This document shows positions 1-12,093 of a stretch of DNA of 64,000 bases, one piece after another (position 1 is the first letter of the stretch; every line of letters starts with the position of its first letter). The stretch covers positions 15,753,001-15,817,000 of the forward strand of contig OZ005620.1 in the NCBI GenBank assembly GCA_963930655.1, given 5' to 3'. The DNA comes from Myrica gale (taxonomy: Eukaryota > Streptophyta > Magnoliopsida > Fagales > Myricaceae). Under the pieces are notes generated by a model, which was not told the DNA's origin, searched no databases, and worked only from the letters and a program-made list of their open reading frames with translations. The position numbers and the translations under genes were made by a program.

Positions 1-593
1 AACTTTGTTTTTAGTTCGCACAACACTTGAGCAGTTGAAACTTCATAACAGTTGGGACTACGTTTTACAGGTTCGAACTACACATATGTTGGGACTAATG
101 TTCATTATGTGCGGACTTACATTAAGTTCGGACTACCGTTTACAAGTTCCAACCTAAGAGCAGTTCGAACTAACATTGACTGGTTTGAACTTCAAATCGG
201 TTCGGACTTGATGTTTTGTTGTTCAAACTGTTTTTAAGTTCGGACTGCAAACGTGAACGTCCTAACTATGACCTAGTTCGAACTATGTATTTCATGTTCA
301 AACGGTTCACCCGTTTGATAGTAGTCCGAACTATGTTCTAGTTCGGACGCCTATCGCAGGAAGTGAGTCTTTTGGGACGGTTCAGACCATTTGTCCGAAC
401 TAAGCTATTTGTAGTTCGGACTGAGTGAATTTGGGACGGATTACACTTTTGCGTCCCAGAAAGCCTTTTGGGACGGACCTATTGGGACGGACGTTTGGGA
501 CGCCATATTCCGTCCCAAAAGAGCTTTTGGGAAGGTTTTTTGGGCTTTTGGGACGCCTACCCTCCGTCCCAAAAGCCCAAAATTCTTGTAGTG
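1..593 (+). mobile_element. Right end of a CACTA (En/Spm) DNA transposon
   Basis: The segment ends at 593 with CTTGTAGTG, the inverse of the CACTACAAG terminus that defines the superfamily. The next bases (594-596, AAC) continue directly into a retrotransposon LTR that is uninterrupted at 4261 onward, so this is an insertion with a probable 3-bp target duplication AAC; the left end lies outside the window. Positions 10-430 are filled with subterminal repeats of AGTTCGAACT or AGTTCGGACT in both orientations (for example 125-134, 162-171, 237-246, 275-284, 413-422). Positions 430-580 contain repeated TTTTGGGACGG and CCGTCCCAAAA that can fold on each other. In this superfamily subterminal repeats bind the transposase. 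No transposase coding is seen here. Confidence 0.85.
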
Positions 594-1067
594 AACTCTT
601 CTAGGGGTTTTCTCTCAAGGAAGGAGGCACAGATATACTCAATGGAAGCCTCAATAACCTTTAAGACGACCTCCCACGAAACCTAGTAGGGTTTCCTAAC
701 ATTTCAAAAGGAAATTCCAAGAATTCAGGGATTTTTGAAATTCGCCGGAAGTCGCTCGAGCGCTGGTCAAACGTTGTGTTGTCTGTCTGAAATTTGCACT
801 GAGCGCTCGAGCACTTGTCTAACGTTGTGACTCTATCTGCACTTTTTCAATGGTCGCTCGAGCGCTTGTCTAACGCTGGTTGAACGTGATAACTCTGTAT
901 GAATTTTTCCAAGGCCGCTCGAGCGCCTGTTGAACGCTGGTTGAATGTGATGAAGACTTTGGACAGACCATCAACTCTAACTCTTGAACAAATGTGGGGA
1001 CCAAAATTACAACTCGATCAAGACATATTTTGACACGGAATTTTGCCAATACAAAAATGCGCTAACA
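594..1067 (-). repeat. 3' LTR of element A (U3 part), cut by the CACTA element
   Basis: Only the U3-side part of this LTR is in the window, because the CACTA element separates it from the remainder. It contains an array of CGCTCGAGCG palindromes and half-sites at 752-945 (centres 757.5, 768.5; 808.5, 819.5; 859.5, 870.5, 881.5; 920.5, 931.5, 942.5), all 11 bp apart within a group. A TATA-like TATATC on the sense strand lies near 631-640, so the array sits about 110-310 bp upstream of the likely start. It differs from the 5' LTR mainly by substitutions and two 11-bp indels in the array. Confidence 0.75.
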
Positions 1068-2577
1068 AACTCCCCCTTTGGCACTTCCGTGACAAAACAC
1101 ACATATATAAAATAGATAAAACATAGATCTTTGCCAATCACCACAGCAATGATCTAAATACATAAATATCAGCCCTATGACCTAAAAACCATGTTCAAGA
1201 GTCTTTGAATCGGTTAGCTGAAAAACACAATCTCAAAGACCAAGTGAAAGCATAGAGAACAAACACGCATATAGAATTGAAGTTAGACCAATAGTAAGCA
1301 AACTACAGTAACAAAGCATTTGCTCCCCCTTAATCTATTCTCCCCCTTAGCCAGTTATTCATTGCAAATCTCCTCTCCCTTTTTTGTCACAAATGGACAA
1401 AGGGAAACAAAATGTCACCGCTCATTGAAGAAATAAAATGCATGCAGACATGAAAATGAGCATCAGCCGACATAAGAATTGCATATCACAAATAAGACAT
1501 AATCAAGGCGCAATCAACCAAAACCGATAACAATCCACAAATGAATAGGCGAATAAGAAAGGCAACACACACTGTGATACTGAGATAAGGAAAAAATTAT
1601 TGAAAAGAGGAAATGATCAAATGCCAAAAATCAACACAAAATTCATGGAACTAAGAGACATAAACAAAATTCTCAAGAGCATGGAAAATCAATACAAGCT
1701 CATTGTATGATCAAGAAAAATAATAGTCATTGATTTTATGCCACACGTCTCTAAACGGTTTTAACATCAATAATTAAAAAAATGTGAAATGCATACGTGT
1801 GTGAAATACGAAACACAATCAGAGAGGCTTAAGACCTTAATTTTGTGATAGAGGTCAAAGCTAGCCAAATGAAACCATGAGTGAAAAGAGAGACATATCA
1901 CTCCAGATGAAAGTCAAACTCAATGCCACTAGAACCTGAGTATGCAACTTTGTTGCTTGTTTTTCTCCCCTAAATATTTTGCATCTTTTGCTTTTGCTGT
2001 TGCTTTTGAGTTTGCTTTTGCTTTTGCTTTTGCTTTTCGTTTCCTTTCTAGAACAGTAACAACTTCTTTTGAAGTGAAGATACTCTTTTGGAGCCTTTGA
2101 CTCTAAGAGGGGCAATAAACAAGGTCAGCTAGTCAAAGGTCAATTCAGTATGATGAACATGATCTCTTTCACTTGTGGTTGCAGACCCAAAACTCACACA
2201 TGCGGTCAAACCTCATCTAACCATATTAAGTGTGCATTGTGATTGGGTATGACAAATATACATTTGAAAATCATGTCAGCTAATACCAAAAAGAGATAAT
2301 AGGCATGACTCTCAAATCATATTATAATTCAGACATAAATTGAGAAAGTATGTAAAAGATCATGCACGAAAATCTCAAGTATGTCAAACAGGCCAATGAC
2401 CAAATGTGCTGACAAAAGGCACACAACAATCATCATTTTTTTTAATATATTAAAAAAAACAAAACAGTGAAACAAAAACACATGAACTCACAAGCTAAAC
2501 AAACACTCACGAACATTAAAATAAAAATGAAATATAAATGCAACCTATGATAAAGCAAGCAAGAACAAAAAAAAAAC
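1068..2577 (-). other. 3' non-coding interior of element A
   Basis: No pol-like reading frame is visible in any frame. The polypurine tract lies at the left edge. A hexanucleotide run (GCTTTT repeated) at about 1984-2040 produces a spurious Lys-Ser repeat ORF on the minus strand. The expected 3-4 kb of pol is absent, so a large internal deletion is inferred. Confidence 0.55.
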
Positions 2578-3774
2578 TCATGAAGAAGAACACGTACCAA
2601 TAGCCTTCATGTTGGCTAATCGGATTTCGTCCTTTTTCACCCAAATTTTCTTGACACATGTTGATTGTTTTGTCAAGTTCTGGAACTTGTCATTTAGTAA
2701 CATGGTATGCTCAGTTAGAAATTTGACTTGATGTGCAAAGTTCATGTGATAGTTATTGTAGGTAGACAAATCAAATGCATTCTCTTGTCTTTTCAATTTA
2801 AAAAAATTAGGTCTGATGTGACCTATTTTCCAACAAAAATGACACGTAGGAGCAAACCGATGTGAAGTATGTGCTTTAGGTGGAACAATATAAGAATGAG
2901 TAATCATGGACTGGGAGTTAGTCTTCTTACCAGCACTCACCTTTCTCTGAGGAGCTTTAACTTCTGATTGTTTGATTGGCAATGACGCTGGATTGAAGAC
3001 AGTCGTTGAAGTTGATGCACCATTAGACTTCTTGTACCCCAATCCTTTCCTATTTCCAGGTGTTGCTCTCAGGCTTAACATGTGGTCGAGCTTTTTAGAC
3101 CCACTAGAGAATTGCAGAAGTTGAACATTAGATTTCTTTCGTTTGCACTCTAAGTCTTTGACTTCAGCTTCAAGGGTCAAGTTCTTCAGTTTCAAGTCAT
3201 CAGACAACTTGATGTATTCTTCAAACTTGACAGTGAGGTTATCCCTTTCAATTTGACACTCATGAAGTTTCTCTAGGGTCCTTTTATTTACATTGTGCAG
3301 TTTCAGGCTTTCCCTAAAGAGTTTGTCATACACATCTTGCAAGCTTTCTTCATCATCAGATGCATCATCAGATGTCTCCGTTTTAGAGTCAATTTCCTGC
3401 GAATCACGATTATCAGTACTACACATAAAAGCCATAAAATCTACCTGTTCTTCATCACTGCTGGAATTTGATTCGTCGTCACTCAGTGAAGCAATCATCG
3501 ATTTTCCTTTCGACCTGAGATATGTTGGACACTCTGATCTGACATGACGAAACCCTTGACACTCAAAGCAAATCAATTTTTTATTCTTGGACTCATTAGC
3601 AATGTTCTTATCTCGCGTCTCTTTTCTGAACCCACTGGAGCTACCATGATTCTTTTCAACACCTTTATTAAATCTTCCTTGATCATCCTTTGATCTCAAA
3701 AACTTTCTGAATTTTTTGACTAGACTGCTGAAGTGAAAAATATGTGGAAAATCTACTTTAGACCCTAACAACAC
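2578..3774 (-). pseudogene. Copia gag C-terminal remnant with two zinc knuckles
   Basis: This is a 398-codon open frame without a native start: the first codon is TTG, and the usual N-terminal capsid region is missing, probably deleted at the LTR junction. Around residues 69-82 it has a CX2CX4HX4C zinc knuckle (CFECQGFRHVRSEC). An acidic Ser/Asp/Glu stretch (about 95-150) and a probable coiled coil (about 150-215, heptad Leu/Glu/Lys) follow. A second knuckle near residues 312-325 (about 2800-2841) reads CHFCWKIGHIRPNFF, where the last Cys is replaced by Phe. Double knuckles with GHIRPNC are typical of plant Copia Gag-Pol. The intact frame suggests fairly recent insertion, but it is not a host gene. 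Confidence 0.8.
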
Positions 3775-3789
3775 TTAGAGGTGGAAAAT

Positions 3790-4735
3790 ATGTGTATTCT
3801 CTAATTAACAAATCAATAACAATTTTAAAACATGTTCTAAAATTGGTCAGCCTAGATATGCATAATAATCAACTCAATCAACAAATAGGAAGCGAAAAAT
3901 TAAATAAACTTCAATCACACAAAGAGACAAGAATTTGGTGACGAAGTGGAAAACCTTTGAAATACCATTCAAAGGAAAAACTACTCCGGGCTAGCAGCCA
4001 CCTAGAATCCACTAAGAAGAAAAAACCTTACAAACAGTGATTCAGACACGGGCAACCCCTGTTGCTTGACTCTGACACCCCTGATGTAATAATCTAAGCC
4101 TCCCTGCTTAGACCCGCTCCGTGCGGCACTCCCTCAAACCTTTGAGGATCTTCTTATGGATTCTTCACCGAACACTCTTGTTCTTCAGCACGCCTTCAAC
4201 ACCATAAAGGTTACAATGATATTTGATCGAAGACGAGAGAAAACTTGTCAATCTTGAAGCACAACTCTTCTGGGGGTTTTCTCTCAAGGAAGGAGGCACA
4301 GATATACTCAATGGAAGCCTCAATAACCTTTAAGACGACCTCCCATGAAACCTAGTAGGGTTTTCTAACATTTCAAAAGGAAATTTCAAGAATTCAGGGA
4401 TTTTTGAAATTCGCCGGAAGTCGCTCGAGCGCTGGTCAAACGTTGTGTTGTCTGTCTGAAATTTGCACTGAGCGCTCAAGCACTTGTCTAACGTTGGTCT
4501 AACGATGTGACTCTGTCTGCACTTTTTCAATGGTCGCTCGAGCGCTTGTCTAACGCTGGTTGAACGTGATGACTCTGTATGAATTTTTCCAAGGCCACTC
4601 GAGCGCTGGTTAAACGTGATGAAGACTTTGGACAAACCATCAACTCTAACTCTTGAACAAATGTGGGTCCAAAATTACAACTCGATCAAGACATATTTTG
4701 ACACGGAATTTTGCCAATACAAAAATGCGTTAACA
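3790..4735 (-). repeat. 5' LTR of element A (left edge approximate)
   Basis: The right edge at 4735 is set by alignment with 1067. The left edge is uncertain because no clean tRNA primer site is visible; the LTR includes the motif around 4100-4160 (CCGCTCCGTGCGGCACTCCC) that recurs in plant Copia LTRs. The TCGA-core array is at 4421-4615 with 11-bp spacing (centres 4426.5, 4437.5; 4477.5, 4488.5, 4499.5; then three more units near 4539-4563; 4600.5, 4611.5). Relative to the 3' LTR it has one extra 11-bp unit in the second group and one fewer in the last. Confidence 0.65.
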
Positions 4736-5975
4736 TAGACCTTATGACCTAATGACCCATTGAAATAGGTTGCTCCCAGTGTTCAACATTCTCATTATCA
4801 TCCTCATCAAGAATTGTGGGCTCATTAACAAATTTTATGAATGTTGGTCTCGTTTGATTTGAGCTTGAACAATAATACACCTAAGGCACAATAATGTTGT
4901 TTTCCTTAAACAATATTTATCCCCACCAATTTGTGCACAGTGTTAATGTAATTTCGTTCTAGTATACAATAATGGAGCCCTGATTATAAACCAAGCGTTC
5001 AACTGCATTGCCCAAGAACTAAAAAAAAAACCCAAATGCTTGATTTTTTTTACTTCTAGATATGTTGTGTATATTCTTTCGTAAGGGAAGAGATTCAAAA
5101 ATAACATGTAAAATGATTCATTATTTGCTAATCAACAGCTTAAAACCACTAATCAACAGTGAGTTGCTCAAGCGACATGCAAGCACGAAGCTAGCGCCAG
5201 ACGAGCGGTGAACCTTACCGATCTAGAAGATCTGCCAATCTAACCGTTGGATTAACACCAAGAACAAAATATGACTATCCAATTAAAAGATCTAAAATTG
5301 TAGGGCTCAGATCCTCACTACGATATTTTGTGCTAAGTTTCAAGTGTGCCATAAAAGACTGTCACTAGCGACTTATAGCCTATGCCCTTTGCGTGTGTAT
5401 GGTTCACCGTAGCCACCGCATGTAGTTTTGCACTAAGCAAATGCTTCTGGAACTTCACCACTTAGAAAGACGTTCCTATCTTTTTGGCTTCCCCTCTCAT
5501 AAATACATTTCTAAAAAAATTCTCATTCCCAAAATTACTAGTTATATATAATACTATTTTAAAAAACTTTAGCATATTTTTTAGCGTGTCCCTTCCCCTG
5601 AATAGAAAGCAAGTTAATTTATCGACAATGTCTAGAGACAAATGTGGTCAAAATGTCTTGAACAAAATATATTGGTTTCTCTAATTTTTCAAAATCATCT
5701 AAAATCTTATTTTCATGGAAAAGCGTAGCTCTACTTTTGTCTATCTTCTTTTCTAGATCTCAAGACTTGTAACCAAACTCTACAATCAAAAAACATTGGT
5801 CTTACAATCAAGCATTCATCCTTGTTTTCCGAGGCACATGATCAAATGCCTTATACTAAGTACCTTCCAGTGGGTAGTAAATATCAATTTTTGTCCACGT
5901 CTATACTATCTCAAACCTCGACGGAACTGGTAAAGACCAATTGATTAAGTCAAATTTACAGCTTTGTGTTAAAAT
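4736..5975. other. No gene seen; AT-rich repeat-flanking sequence
   Basis: This stretch is between element A and element C. I see only short ORFs without recognisable domains and no RNA gene. Confidence 0.5.
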
Positions 5976-6870
5976 TGTTAAAAATAAATGCAGCAGAAAC
6001 AATAATAGGATCGAACATACATCTAGACATATTTGTTCAACCACAGCACAACATAAGCACAACATAGTTAATCTGCATCTGGAGATCTAAAAATCAGCAG
6101 TTGAAGGACCTTCTAGCCTACTTCTAACCTTAGAGTCATCTTGATGGAATACATAGGCATGTATATATAGGCTAGGCCAGGGACCCTCAATTTGAATTTA
6201 ACTTTTTAAATATTCTTCTCATCAAGGAATAAATCTGTATTTAAATTTAAACATAATTGCACCCAGGGCCCCTGAGGTATCACAATATTATAAATAAGCC
6301 TCCAAGGTAATGTTTTCAACAAATAGACCCCTGAGGTCGAGTTCACATAAAAAAGAAGCCCCTCCGTTCACTTCCCATCCAACCGTAAACGGTAATTGCT
6401 TACGACAATTTAAAATCCACATCAGAACCAATCAATGAGTGCCACTTGTCCATTTAAAAATGCCAAGCCATGTGTGTGCCACATGTCTGTCACAGTGAGT
6501 TGGCAGACAGGTGGCTCACGCATGGCTGAGCATTTTTAAGTGGACAGGTGGCACTCATTGATTGGTTCTGACGTGGATTTTAAATACTAATCAGCAATTG
6601 CAGTTAATTGGTTGGACGAGAAGTGGACGAAGGGGCTATTTTTTTATGGGAACGTGACCTCAGGGGTCTATTTGTTGAAAACGTTATCTCAAGGGTTTAT
6701 TTGCAACATTATGATACCTCAAGGGCCCTAAGTGCAATTATGCCTTAAATTTAAAACTTCATTTCTAGAATTCTTATTGGAATAAATCTCTAACCTCTCA
6801 ATCTAATTTAAACTTTAAAACATGTGATGTGTGGGCCACACTTTAGTGGATATTAAAATAATATCTTACA
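5976..6870 (-). repeat. 3' LTR of element C
   Basis: It starts TGTTAAAAATAAATGCAG and ends ATATCTTACA. The same sequence recurs at 14102-14283 and at 19522-21572. A TATA-like TATATATAGG region sits near 6155. MITE G is inserted at 6251-6744; the other C copies lack it, which confirms the insertion. Confidence 0.75.
6251..6744. mobile_element. MITE G: Mutator-type MITE in the C LTR
   Basis: Long terminal inverted repeats pair CATAATTGCAC at the left with GTGCAATTATG at the right and extend inward for roughly 200 bp (GGGCCCCTGAGGTATC against GATACCTCAAGGGCCC). It is flanked by an exact TTAAATTTAA duplication (6241-6250 and 6745-6754), consistent with a 9-10 bp Mutator target duplication. The homologous LTR at 21001-21030 has the empty site. 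No ORF. Confidence 0.8.
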
Positions 6871-8139
6871 TTCTCCCACTTGGCCCACATGTCACATGAA
6901 TTGCCTTATGGGTAAGAGATACTTGAATATGGCCAAATTTTTATTTATTCCAACTAGTTATGGAACACTCCCACTCAAATAAAGAATATCATGCACAAAT
7001 CATAGCGGCAAGACTCTTATGATCAAATCATTATCTTCCATGAATCACAATACACAACACCATGTACATGAGTACTTTATTAGCTATAACTTTATGAATG
7101 AACTTCCAATAAGTCATTCGGATCCAGCTTTATGTTTATCCTCACGGATAAAACAATTACAATACCTTATGTGCACAAATGTAAATATATTCTCCAAGAA
7201 TATGAATGTATGTCTATAGACCAGAATAGAGATAAACTGAGCCTAAACTAAATTAACAAGTCCCATAAGCTCCATATGAATTTATACTGTAGTACCGGTT
7301 ACTTTCAGTCATGGGATTTGTAATGTATAATTCAGTACTTGAATGCTAAAATAAACACCAAGTGTCTCATATGTTCTCTCTTATGCTAAGATACTTTATG
7401 TCGATATACATATTTCTTCTATTGATCTTGAAGAAAACAAATGTAGCAGAGTATCGATAGACAACTTGATAAGTCTCACTATATTATTGACAAACATGAG
7501 ATCAAATTTTCAACCATAATGCCTGCATAATAATCTCATAGCATGAGATGATGTTGTAGTCCTTGGTTTCTAAGGAAAAATTAAATGACTTATTTACAGC
7601 CTTTTAATGCTCCAAAATCTGGGTTACTCTAAGTACCAACCCAGCAATCCTACTGACAAACCAATGTCCAGCCTTATGTAAAGTGCCTACAATAGATGGT
7701 TACAAAATAATTTGCATCTACCTTTATTCCAATGCGCCATAGGGACATTAATCTTTAATAAATTTATGCATTTTAACAACAGTTGCTACAAAAATTTTGC
7801 AATTCTTTCATTCCGAATATCTTAAAAGTCTTTACCATATAGAAATTTTAAAAGGAGAATTGTCTTGCCTAATGTAGCAACTTCAATGACTGTTTATAAC
7901 CAATAAATATTGCAGTAGGAAAAATAAAACAACCAAGGAAATAAACCTTCGCACCTGAAATGTAAACTTTATTCTAAATTAACCAATATCAATTTAGTAG
8001 CAAATTCAAACTACCTATAGGTAGAGGTCGCATGTCACGCATGAATTTACTAAACTTTATAATGAAACTAATAAATTTCGCATTAATGAAGAACCTTCGT
8101 ACCTGTGGCATTGGAATATCCATCTCTTAACACTAATTC
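6871..8139 (-). other. Non-coding interior of element C, left part
   Basis: AT-rich sequence without recognisable gag or pol. It begins with the polypurine-tract complement and ends at the AATTC target duplication of B1. Confidence 0.5.
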
Positions 8140-8382
8140 TGTAAGACCCCGAAGAAACCTTGCTTGGACAAGGCATGATTTTATGTTAAGAAAATGCATG
8201 TATAATTATTTTGAATTTCTAAAATATGATGTTATGATTTTAAATGCTATGGATGGGATTTTAAATCTATAGTAACCAATTTCATGTTGCTAGATTAATT
8301 GTATAATTTCCTTCAATAATCTTGATTTTAATTTTTTAAGGATTTTCTTATGAATGATTTTAGATTATTAAGACTTGCATGT

Positions 8383-8733
8383 TGGGCTTAGAAACCTCAA
8401 ACAATGGGCTGACATTGGGCTACCCATGTATGGCCGGTTATTAGATGTATTTGGGCCTTGAAGTTATGACATATGGGCTGCCCAAGTACATGTGATGATG
8501 GGCCCTTGAAGTGAGATATTGGGCTGCCATGAGGCTTATAACATGTGGTGTATATTGGGCTTATATGGCATGCTAATGGGCTGCCAAAATAAACATGGTA
8601 ATGGGCCTAGTAATGGTGCTATTGGGCCTTAAGAAAGTTGGACATTGGGCCCAAGCCCATAGACTTATGAATTGGACTTTAGGTGGTAATGTTGGGCCTT
8701 GGATTAAGGATTTATTGGGCTGCCCAATGGGCC
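8383..8733 (+). promoter_or_regulatory. Array of 15 TGGGCC/TGGGCT motifs in B1
   Basis: TGGGCY starts at 8383, 8405, 8416, 8452, 8474, 8499, 8520, 8556, 8577, 8602, 8623, 8646, 8693, 8716 and 8728, all on the plus strand. Most gaps are 21-25 bp and two are 11-12 bp. TGGGCY is the site II element bound by TCP factors in plant growth genes. Whether it works as an LTR enhancer is inference. Confidence 0.55.
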
Positions 8734-10615
8734 TTGAAGTCAAGTTTATAATATGAGATTAGTATTGCTAAACTTCATTTATTTTACTAAGTAAACTAGG
8801 TAGTTGGAATTCAACCAAGTTAACTAAATGGGGAACAAGCTTCAAACTAGAAGTTGGAATTATGTGGAGAGGGGAGATACACGTGAATGACAATTAGGGT
8901 TTGAATTTTGTGGTGCAAAAATGTTATACAAGAAAGGCAAGGGAGACATGAAGGAGACAAAACTTGCAAAAGCTGAAAATAGACATAGAAAGGGAAAGAA
9001 AACCCCTTGGCCGAATTTCTTGGCCACATGCACTCCTTTTACCTTTTGTGAGAACCCTTACACGCCTAACACCACCCTCACACACTCATGCACTCATTTT
9101 GACACCATTTGGTCGACCAACACAAGCCAAGAGAAAGGGAGAGAAAGAGAGAAACCAAGGCCAAACCGAAACCCTTGGCCCCAAAGGCTGAGTTTGAGCT
9201 GCTGTCAAGGAGGTTTTGGGTAGGAGAAGAAGGAGGACAAGGAAGAAGAAGAAGGTGAAGTCAAGAGGTGTTGTGCAAGGGAAAAAGGGAAAAAGAAAAC
9301 AAGGGAAACACTAAGGTAAAAACCGGATCTTGTTTTCCTCTTGATGGTCAAACCCTTTTGTGTTTAGATCTTAGGGTTTGAGCTGTTATGCTTGGATATG
9401 GTGAGATCTGAATGACTAAGAGTATTAGGTTGCTTAGTAGGTGAAAAAGGGGAAGAAGCTTTCAAGGGATCAAAGGGGAGGAAAGAAGAACAACAAGGTA
9501 AGCATGGATCATGCATCTCTATGTTGGCCGAACCATATGGGGTTGGATATTGAGTTTTTGTTTTCTATTTTAGTTGGACTTTGAACATGGGTATGTGCAA
9601 GTGATAGATCTGGACATACATGCTTTAGATCTAAGTTTTAAATGTTGGAAATGCAAAGAATAGACAATGTTTACTAGATGAAGTTAGATCTAACCAAGGT
9701 TGTGTTTTGTTGAATGAAAGTTGAATATTTTCTTAGATCTAGGGCTGTTGATGTGTCTAATGTATAAATCTAGTCATGAGGATATTAATGATGAAGATAT
9801 GAAGTTGATATATGCAAGATAGGTGATAAAATGCAAGGATGAGCAATGTATGTTAGAAAAAAAAGGGTTAGACCTAGCCTAGGTTGTGCTTGGCCGAATG
9901 GTATGGTTGTTTTTCCTTTAGATCTTGTGTTGTTGAGGTCTCTAAATGATAGATCTAGAGTTGGTGGTTGTATATGATGAAAATATGGAATTAATACATG
10001 CAAGACGGGTCATGAATGCAAAGGAGATGTATATTATAATTTTAGCATGAAAAATGTGGGATTTTGATGTATAGCCGAACCATGTATGCTTAGGTTTTCA
10101 TGAGTGAATTGTATATGCTTAGATCTGGACATTGGTCATGTTGTGTACAAGATTTATGACCTAATGTATGGTAGATGAGTGCTATGTGTAAAGAATGCAT
10201 GCAAGGTGATAGGACCAAAGAAATCCTAGTGGTGTTGTGATATTTTGAGTTGGCCGAATATTGCTATGAGTATGATGTATTGTGTTGGTGCTTTGATTTA
10301 TAGATCCTAGGTTGTGAAATTGTTGAATGGAGGATGGGATCACCATTGGAGTAAAAGTTGTGATTATTTGGTGCATAATGGTAGTGGCCGAATGTTAGTA
10401 ATAATGAAACCCTAAGTACCATTTATGATTTATGGATTTTCGTTATTGTGATGGATAAGGAAATCAGAGTTTAGGCTAGTGGGAATAAATATTGAAGAAC
10501 CATGACCTTTTGATAAAATATTATTGGGAACCCTAGTTAAGATTTAATCATAGTTGGATATAAGTTTTTAATGGAGTACGTGTAATAAAAAGAGACTTAG
10601 GGTTAATTCGGTCAT

Positions 10616-10784
10616 GGTGTCGACACCTTGAGTGATGGTGTCGACACATCTAACTAAAACCCGAGAGTTTACATTTTTCCCACTTTGACTAAGTGTTGTA
10701 AGTGTCGACACCTTGAGTGATGGTATCGACACATATAACTAAAAGTGTTGTAAGTGTCGACACCTTGAGTGATGGTGTCGACAC
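10616..10784. promoter_or_regulatory. Paired GTGTCGACAC palindromes in B1
   Basis: Six sites: five exact GTGTCGACAC and one GTATCGACAC. They form three pairs with centres at 10621.5/10642.5, 10706.5/10727.5 and 10758.5/10779.5. Each pair is separated by exactly 21 bp and the spacer reads CCTTGAGTGATG. A TATA-like GTATATATTTAA lies downstream at about 10999. The arrangement suggests a dimeric protein bound on one face of the helix. Confidence 0.6.
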
Positions 10785-12093
10785 ATATAACTACATTCCG
10801 AAATTTTATCTAATTGAAATATGTGAGGTGGAATTTATGTAACCCTAATCTATTAATTGATTAAAACCCTAATCGGGAATAGATGTGTAAATATTTTGTA
10901 ACATGGTTAATAATTAAATAACCTAAGTTTAGATAATATTAGAGGAGTAAATAAAATACTTTAATTGATTAAAAGAATATCGGTGATTATGTGTATAGTA
11001 TATATTTAATAAGTATGTGCTATTTCTTAAAGACTAAGAAATATCTGAACCGCTTGTAGGCGATCTACGTGTTTTATACACTACCAAGGAGGACAGAGTG
11101 TAAGTGGACAGTAAGTGGTTCCTTTCAAAACTGGAATGACACACTGCATCATTTCATGAACAAGCATGAGATTTTGATCAAGCATGACATGACATGTGCA
11201 TTGCATGAATTTTTCTAAAGAGAATATTTATGCAATGATTTTATGAAAATTATGAAATGTTTTATGAAACGATAAGTTAAGATAAGGGGCACCGGTCGGT
11301 ACCGTACCATCAAGATGGACTCCCATACCGAAGGACAAATGTGAGAAGGATGGGTGAATCCACGAGGCTGTGCAAACCACACTGAAGGACATTGAGAAGG
11401 TGTGGTGCCTCCAAGGGTCATGTCTAGCCACTGAAGGACAAATGAGAGAAGGTGCGCTAGCTGACCGCATGTAAGGTCTCCAAGGGAATTCGGGGACGGT
11501 TCCAAAGGGAACGCACAACCCTGACTTCAGGGGTTAAATGGAGCGAGCCCACAAGTAAACGAGATGGAATGGTTGTGAAAGGCCAACAGTGGCACAAGTA
11601 TGAATAAGAAATTCTCAAGGGCCTGGGGCCGAAATTAAGCAAGAGCATGTACATATCCATGACATGCATGTGCATCACTTATCAAGTTTATTCTCTTTCA
11701 TGATAAAGCAAGCATAAGTCAAGAGCATGTTTCAAGTTATGTCTTTCCCTTACTGAGTCTTTTTGACTCACGTGTTTTTAAAATTGTGTCATTCCAGATG
11801 CCACAGGTGAAGAGAGTCAGGAGGACTACCTGACTTAGAAAGTTCCCGGATGATATTCTTATTTTGAGCATAGTGACCTGATCGATGAGATCCGTCACTA
11901 TTTAAATTCTAAACTTATATGTGTTTTGTATGAGAACTTAATGAGAACCCTGATTATGTTCGATTAAGCTCGAATCCCTCGTGGTCTTGTATGTTTCCGC
12001 CGTAAGCAAGTAAGTAAGAACGCTGGAGCTATCCGGAGATAGTTCGCGGCTGTCACGTTTCCTGCGGGGTGCCGTTCGGGGCGTGACAAATTC

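Larger units (their letters stand above)
594..4735 (-). mobile_element. Element A: Ty1/copia LTR retrotransposon remnant, minus strand, pol deleted
   Basis: Two near-identical direct repeats flank a 2.7-kb interior: 594-1067 and about 4264-4735. Both end in TAACA on the plus strand, giving the TGTTA start of an LTR read on the minus strand. Next to the left copy, 1068-1081 is the complement of a purine-rich tract (CCAAAGGGGGAGTT on the sense strand), the expected polypurine tract, so the left copy is the 3' LTR. The interior keeps a 3' part of gag but no protease, integrase or reverse transcriptase. It is therefore a deletion derivative that would need proteins in trans. The gag zinc knuckles place it in Copia. 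Confidence 0.85.
8140..12088 (+). mobile_element. B1: 3.95-kb solo LTR, probably Ty3/gypsy (Tekay/Del-like)
   Basis: The element begins TGTAAGACCCCGAA and ends TTCGGGGCGTGACA. These ends are imperfect inverted repeats with TG...CA termini. It is flanked by an exact 5-bp duplication AATTC (8135-8139 and 12089-12093), so it is one integration with no internal region left. It aligns with B2 around 11280-11830 (shared GGTCGGTACCGTACCATCAA and TACTGAGTC...GACTCAC). It carries a TGGGCY array, a purine-rich tract (9221-9330) and a GTGTCGACAC array. No protein coding is visible. The very long LTR and the CGGGGC ends suggest a Tekay-type chromovirus; that lineage call is inference. Confidence 0.8.

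Noticed and set aside
1861..2115. Minus-strand ORF with Lys-Ser repeats
   Set aside because: Translation of a GCTTTT microsatellite inside the Copia remnant, with no other gene-like property.
8921..9223. 100-residue plus-strand ORF in B1
   Set aside because: Purine-rich LTR sequence, no domain, not shared with B2.
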